The translations under genes were made by a program, and so were the position numbers. 60,155 nucleotides of DNA from Entophlyctis helioformis (taxonomy: Eukaryota > Chytridiomycota > Chytridiomycetes > Chytridiales > Chytriomycetaceae). Positions 55,961 to 60,155 of this stretch are shown here, one piece after another (within the stretch, counting starts at the first letter, position 1; each line of letters starts with the position of its first letter). The notes below the pieces were generated by a model, which was not told the DNA's origin, made no database searches, and worked only from the letters and a program-made list of their open reading frames with translations. The stretch spans positions 1 to 60,155 of the forward strand of contig JAHLKH010000173.1 in the NCBI GenBank assembly GCA_025526915.1. Reading direction: 5' to 3'.

Positions 55961-58900
55961 TCATATTGTGCTGGAAGTCACAGCACGTGGAGTTGCATGT
56001 GCCTTGCTGGCTCGTGACCCGCGGACAGACCGTGTCCGTGGTGGAGGCGGCAGGACGATGGGCGGATCGGGTGGTCTTGGAGGCCGCTGGTTGACAGGCA
56101 GCTCAGGTACTGGAAGCTGCTGGACGACAGGCTGACTGGCCTTTGTGTGCGTCAAGTAGAGCGGCCGCTCTCCATCGAGCAAATGCCCCAGTGCGACCAT
56201 TCCGATGTTGGTGGCTCCAAGCACGTCTCGGTGGTAGACGGCCTTGCATGCTGTGCACTCGTAGCGTCGCAGGTTGGTGCGGTTCTTGTATGGGATGCGC
56301 TGCTTGCACTGCGGGCACATCTGGCTGGTCAGGTTCTCGTTGCAGCGGTAGATCTGTGTGTGTGTGTGCATGATCGTGTGGTCAGTTGGTGCACAGATGG
56401 ATGGATGGATGGATGGATGCAGCGTGGCATCAGACGCACATAGGCATATCCAGACGACCGCAGATGCCTGATGAGAAACTTCTCAAACACTGCATGCCGG
56501 CCACCCTCGCCAGTAAAGTCGATGCCAATGCCCAGACAACGGGAATGTCTTCTCTGCCGACTTTTTTGGATCGAAGGGCAGGCCTTGAGACGCAGGAGAT
56601 GCGCGCTTGCCAGTGGTCGATCCTGCCAGCTTCATGATGCCTTCAAGAGCATGTCCGCGAATAGACATGCTGTTGCTGCGCATGGAAAAACGCTCGGCCT
56701 TGACCTTCTGTGGAATGCCATGCCATGCCACTCAATGCAATCAGCAGGCGATCAAGCAGCTTGGCGATCATGCCGATATGCATTCAGAAGCAGAGAAAAC
56801 ATACCTTTGCATTCAGGAATGTCGAGCAGTACGCCAAGCAGCGAAGATCCCAAAACACTCGCTCACCTGCTGAGACGCCTGGATCGGCATGCTTTGCCAT
56901 CTTGAAGGCAATCGCCTCATGGATGTCGGCTGCCTTGGCATATCGGCCATTGAACCTGGCACAAGAGACAGGCGCTGTGAGTTGATCTACCCAAGAGTGC
57001 ACAGAGTCATTGCATACATACCATCGCAGAAGTTCGCGCTCAGCTTGAAATAAGCCAGAGGAGAGCACATAGTTGGACTCGTGCGTGTATGTGCCGGTCT
57101 GGACATTGACCAGCATGCTGGACGCGCCAAACAGGTACCGCTGGCCCCAGTCTAGACTGACAACGCGAACAGTCTGGTAGCCCTTGTCGGCGAGCAGCTT
57201 GTTGGCATCAGCAACATCAGGTAGTCGCTGGGATGCATTGAAGTTGCGCTTGGCCTGTCATGCCATGGCATGAGTGAGGGATGTGCAATGCATGTGCACC
57301 AATGCGCGAGGTTAGCATGCAAGTGACATACAAGGTTTGGCACTTTTGGCTTGGCAGCTGTGGATGGCATGTCAGTTGGTGTGGACAGCAAGTACGCGTC
57401 TGGATTGGCACAGCAACTCACATTCGCCGTTGAGGTAATCAGGGACACAATCAGCCTCATTGGCAAGACTGGGAAGCTCGCATGAAGACGCCATGTCGGG
57501 ACCTGCGAAGCAAGGCGGCGGTTAGAATTGATGTGTGCACCAAAGCATCCAAGCACGGCACATACTGCAAGGCGACTCTGGACGGTCTGTGCGATAATCG
57601 CGAACCAACTGGCCGACGCTGTATCCGTTCGAGATGACGCTACTCATCCGTGTCCGTTTGGTTGGTCTCGCTGGGGGTAGAGCATCAACCGCAGCCTGGA
57701 TGAAGTCCTTGCGCTCCTTGCCACGCAGACGCTGCTTCTTGGCCGCTCGCGTCGCCTTGGCTTTGGCCACTTTCTTGGCCTTGGTGTTGGCTGCCTCCAT
57801 TTCCGCTTCGGCTTCTGCCGGCGTTTGATACCGGCCTTTCTTGGGGCGGAGGCCGGGAAGCAGGACGTCCATGACGCAATTCTCGCGACTCGAGCTGAAT
57901 GCCTTCTTGATCTCGCTGTCGGTTGACTTGAGTGTCAACTTTTTCGAGCCAGGCTCTTTGAGAAAGGTGGATTGTTAGTATCAAATCATAAAAAGATGGC
58001 ACAAACAGGCAGTGCAACTTACTGATCGCAGCAAGTAGCTCCTTTCGCAGTGCTTGCAAAGCAGGATCCTGCCCCTTGCTGTCGCGCTCCTTCTTTGTCC
58101 CCATCACAGACCAAAAGAGTGTCCTCTCTGTGATGAGAACGAAAGGGTCGCAGCTTGCCGGCTGCGGGCAAAGCTTGATGCTCTGTCTCCCAGCGAGATC
58201 GCGCAGCGCATGGAACTTGCCGGGATGCGACAGCGACTCACTGAGCACAATCGCAGCAAGCTCGTCTAGCTCTGGAGGTAGCACGACAACGGCCTTGCCC
58301 TCTGTGGCTGAGGAAGAGCTGGATGCTGCGGCCTTCTTACTGCGTGGCTTCTTTGGTGCGTCCTTGCCCTCCGTGGCTGGCGATGGGCTCGGTGCCGCGC
58401 TCTCGGTGGTGGCAGCCTTCCCGACACATGGCTTCTTGGCATCCTTGGCAGCGGCGGCCTTAGCAACGCGTGGCTTCTTGGCGGCTTTGGCAGCAGCACC
58501 GTTGGCAGCCGTGGCGTCCTTGGCAGTGGTGTCCTTGCCGACGCGTACCTTCTTGGCTACGCCGCCCTTGTCGGTGATTGAAGTGCTGGACGCGGTCCGC
58601 TTGTGGGTTGGCGCGGGGTCCTTGCCGACGCGTACCTTCTTGGCTACGCCGCCCTTGTCGGTGATTGAAGTGCTGGACGCGGTCCGCTTGTGGGTTGGCA
58701 CGGCGTCCTCAGTGGCAGCCTTCCCAACGCGTGGCTTCTTGGTGGCTATGGCAGCAGCAAGCCTGGCGTCCCTGGTGGCTTTGGCAGCTGCATCCCTGAC
58801 GGCTTTGGCAGCTGCACGCTCGGCGTCCCTGGCGGCTTTGGCAGCTGCACGCTCGGCGTCCTTGGCAGCTTTGGCAGCTGCGCGCTTGGCGTCCCTGACG

Positions 58901-60155
58901 GCTTTGGCAGCTGCGCGCTTGGCGTCCCTGGCGGCGTTGGCAGCTACACGCTTGGGATCCTTGGCGTCTGCGGCGTCCTTGGCAGCTTTGGCAGCAGCGC
59001 GCTTGGCGGCGTTGGCAGCAGCACGCTTGGCGGTCTCAGCGTCCCTGGCTTTCTTGATCAGGTACGTAGTCCACGCCGTCGCTTGCTTGGGAGTTGAACC
59101 GCGCACAAGCTTGAAGCACGCTGCAAACACCAGGTCGGACTGGCTTCCAATGTAGTGCTGCGCCAGCATGGCACACACACTCTTGGCGAGGTTGCTGAAG
59201 ATATCATTCGCAGCTTCCGCGCAGAGGCTGCCGTCAAGCCTGTCTGGTAGAGCCGGCTCCTGCGCGACGGCTGGCGGCATTTTGGGCTGTGGTATGCCTT
59301 TCTTGATCGCATTGGCGTGCACCATGCCTCGCGTCCATGACCGGTGCATCATCAGCTGCATGGCCGTGACGAGCCACGCGTTGATCGTGCTCATATTGAG
59401 ACCCGGCTGGGCCATCTGCTTGCCACTGAAAATGTACGACAGGTGGCGCAGCATACAGGCCATGGACGTCTCGCCTCCAGAAGCGCTGCTGATGATTTCC
59501 ATGAGCAGCTGGTTCGCTGTTGGCACCGCCGGTGCTGCTCCTGGCTGCTCAGACTCGTCGGCGTCCTCGGCGTCCTCAGACTCGTCGGCGTCCTCAGACT
59601 CGTCGGCGTCCTCGATGTCCTCAATGTCCTCATACTCGTCGGCGTCCTCGCTGTCCTTTGACTTCTTGACCCTCTCGTGCAGACATATCTCGAGTCTCAT
59701 GCCCGTGGCGAGTGGCACCGGATCGCCAAAGCGAGGATTGCTGCTCTCTGGGTTGTACAAACTTGAGCCATACATGATCCACGCGTCGATGCCCTTTCTG
59801 AGCGTAAATCGGCCGGACAGGAAATCCTCCCTTGACACGCCACCGGGGCAGTTGGTGCCGTCTGAGTTGCTGGGATCGTCGAGGGCTCGGATATCATCGT
59901 TGCTCAAGAAGCAGAACCCGGTCTGCTTTTCTTGGAACCACTGGTAAACGTGGTATTTTGGCGGGAGGGGCGTGTCTTGAACGATCTCGAGGAGCTCTTC
60001 AAGGACGGCACCAATGACGATAAGGCCGGCCTGCCGAGTACCGACGGTGAAACGAGTACACACGGGTAAACTTGTCCTCGACGATCAGATCCCGCGTCCA
60101 TGTCTCTGGCGTCTTCCTGCCATGAAGGCCATGGAATCTGACGCGCAATGGATCA
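55961..60155 (-). CDS. Fanzor RNA-guided nuclease (eukaryotic TnpB homologue), 5' end beyond window
   Basis: Programmable RuvC nuclease of the TnpB/Fanzor family. Exons in order: beyond 60155 to 60062, 59994-58023, 57955-57566, 57502-57422, 57357-57332 (26 nt), 57254-57022, 56955-56805, 56707-56627, 56553-56440 and 56353-55961; about 1,177 residues are visible. RuvC-I: VVSLDWGQRYLFGAS. RuvC-II region: CLGIGIDFTGEGGRHAVFEK. Zinc ribbon: NENLTSQMCPQC and YECTACKAVYHRD, running into RuvC-III (HRDVLGATNIG). Upstream, SSVISNGYSVGQLVRDY matches the pre-RuvC part of Fanzors. The second exon carries an acidic Glu/Asp run and a Lys/Ala-rich insertion with a duplicated 29-residue unit. The Pro-rich C-terminal tail is basic at its end. 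The intron 56554-56626 must be GC-AG (CTG|GCAGGA); otherwise the frame is broken there. The 67-nt first visible intron is inferred. Confidence 0.82.
58531..58699. repeat. Two 82-bp identical direct repeats inside the Fanzor coding sequence
   Basis: 58531-58612 and 58618-58699 are identical with an 87-bp period. Translated, they give two copies of a basic unit containing THKRTASSTSITDKGG and VAKKVRVGKD. The perfect identity implies recent duplication or gene conversion. Confidence 0.9.
58741..59045. repeat. Lys/Ala-rich tandem repeats in the Fanzor N-terminal region
   Basis: Units of about 30 bp encode AKRAAAKAAKDA and RDAERAAAK variants, a histone-H1-like or alpha-helical array. The neighbouring blocks at 58420-58530 are similar (KKPRVAKAAAAKD). 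Confidence 0.85.

Noticed and set aside
1..60155. CRISPR arrays, rRNA genes, insertion sequences and viral genes.
   Set aside because: No regularly spaced repeat-spacer array, rRNA core, transposase other than the Fanzor-type nuclease, or viral protein was found.

Overview
The window is nuclear DNA of an intron-dense, GC-rich eukaryote. Its genes point to a fungus, most likely a zoosporic (chytrid-type) one. SOG2 of the RAM network, PH-domain PAK kinases of the Cla4 type and a Cet1-type RNA triphosphatase are fungal. A soluble-adenylyl-cyclase-like protein, an RFX factor and an Integrator subunit (INTS8) are typical of early-branching opisthokonts and lacking or rare in Dikarya. The lineage is an inference from gene content; no rRNA marker is present. 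All gene models were spliced by hand: each exon chain keeps its frame through every junction, introns are mostly 50-170 nt, and a few reach several hundred nt and carry simple repeats.

Layout. 0-10.6 kb: ELP5 (minus, cut by the left edge), OST5/TMEM258 (plus), a Pumilio RNA-binding protein (plus) and SOG2 (minus). 10.9-20.5 kb: severin (plus), an unrecognised type I membrane protein (minus), LTA4H-type aminopeptidase (minus), RFX factor (plus). 21.2-31.7 kb: two unrecognised genes and a 2,032-residue ADCY10-like protein (all plus). 32-46 kb: two paralogous Cla4-type kinases (both minus) enclosing NSA2 (plus), an LRR membrane protein (minus) and CLPTM1 (plus). 46-55.6 kb: INTS8 (plus), then a tight minus-strand run of proteasome alpha 1 (PSMA1), the capping triphosphatase and a PNRC-motif decapping-type protein. 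56-60.2 kb: a Fanzor (eukaryotic TnpB-like) RNA-guided nuclease gene on the minus strand, running off the right edge.

Most genes are housekeeping: translation and tRNA modification (ELP5), N-glycosylation (OST5), ribosome assembly (NSA2), proteolysis (PSMA1, LTA4H), mRNA 5' end chemistry (CET1, PNRC protein) and cell polarity signalling (SOG2 and the two PAKs). Neighbours are repeatedly divergent with short shared promoters (50-400 bp) or convergent with short spacers.

The most notable items are the Fanzor gene with a huge Lys/Ala-rich insertion; a near-complete INTS8 whose introns are rich in GC-AG splice sites; the paired PAKs with conserved intron positions; a cyclase-like protein with altered catalytic residues and a 6-nt microexon; and an LRR receptor built from phase-2 exon modules.
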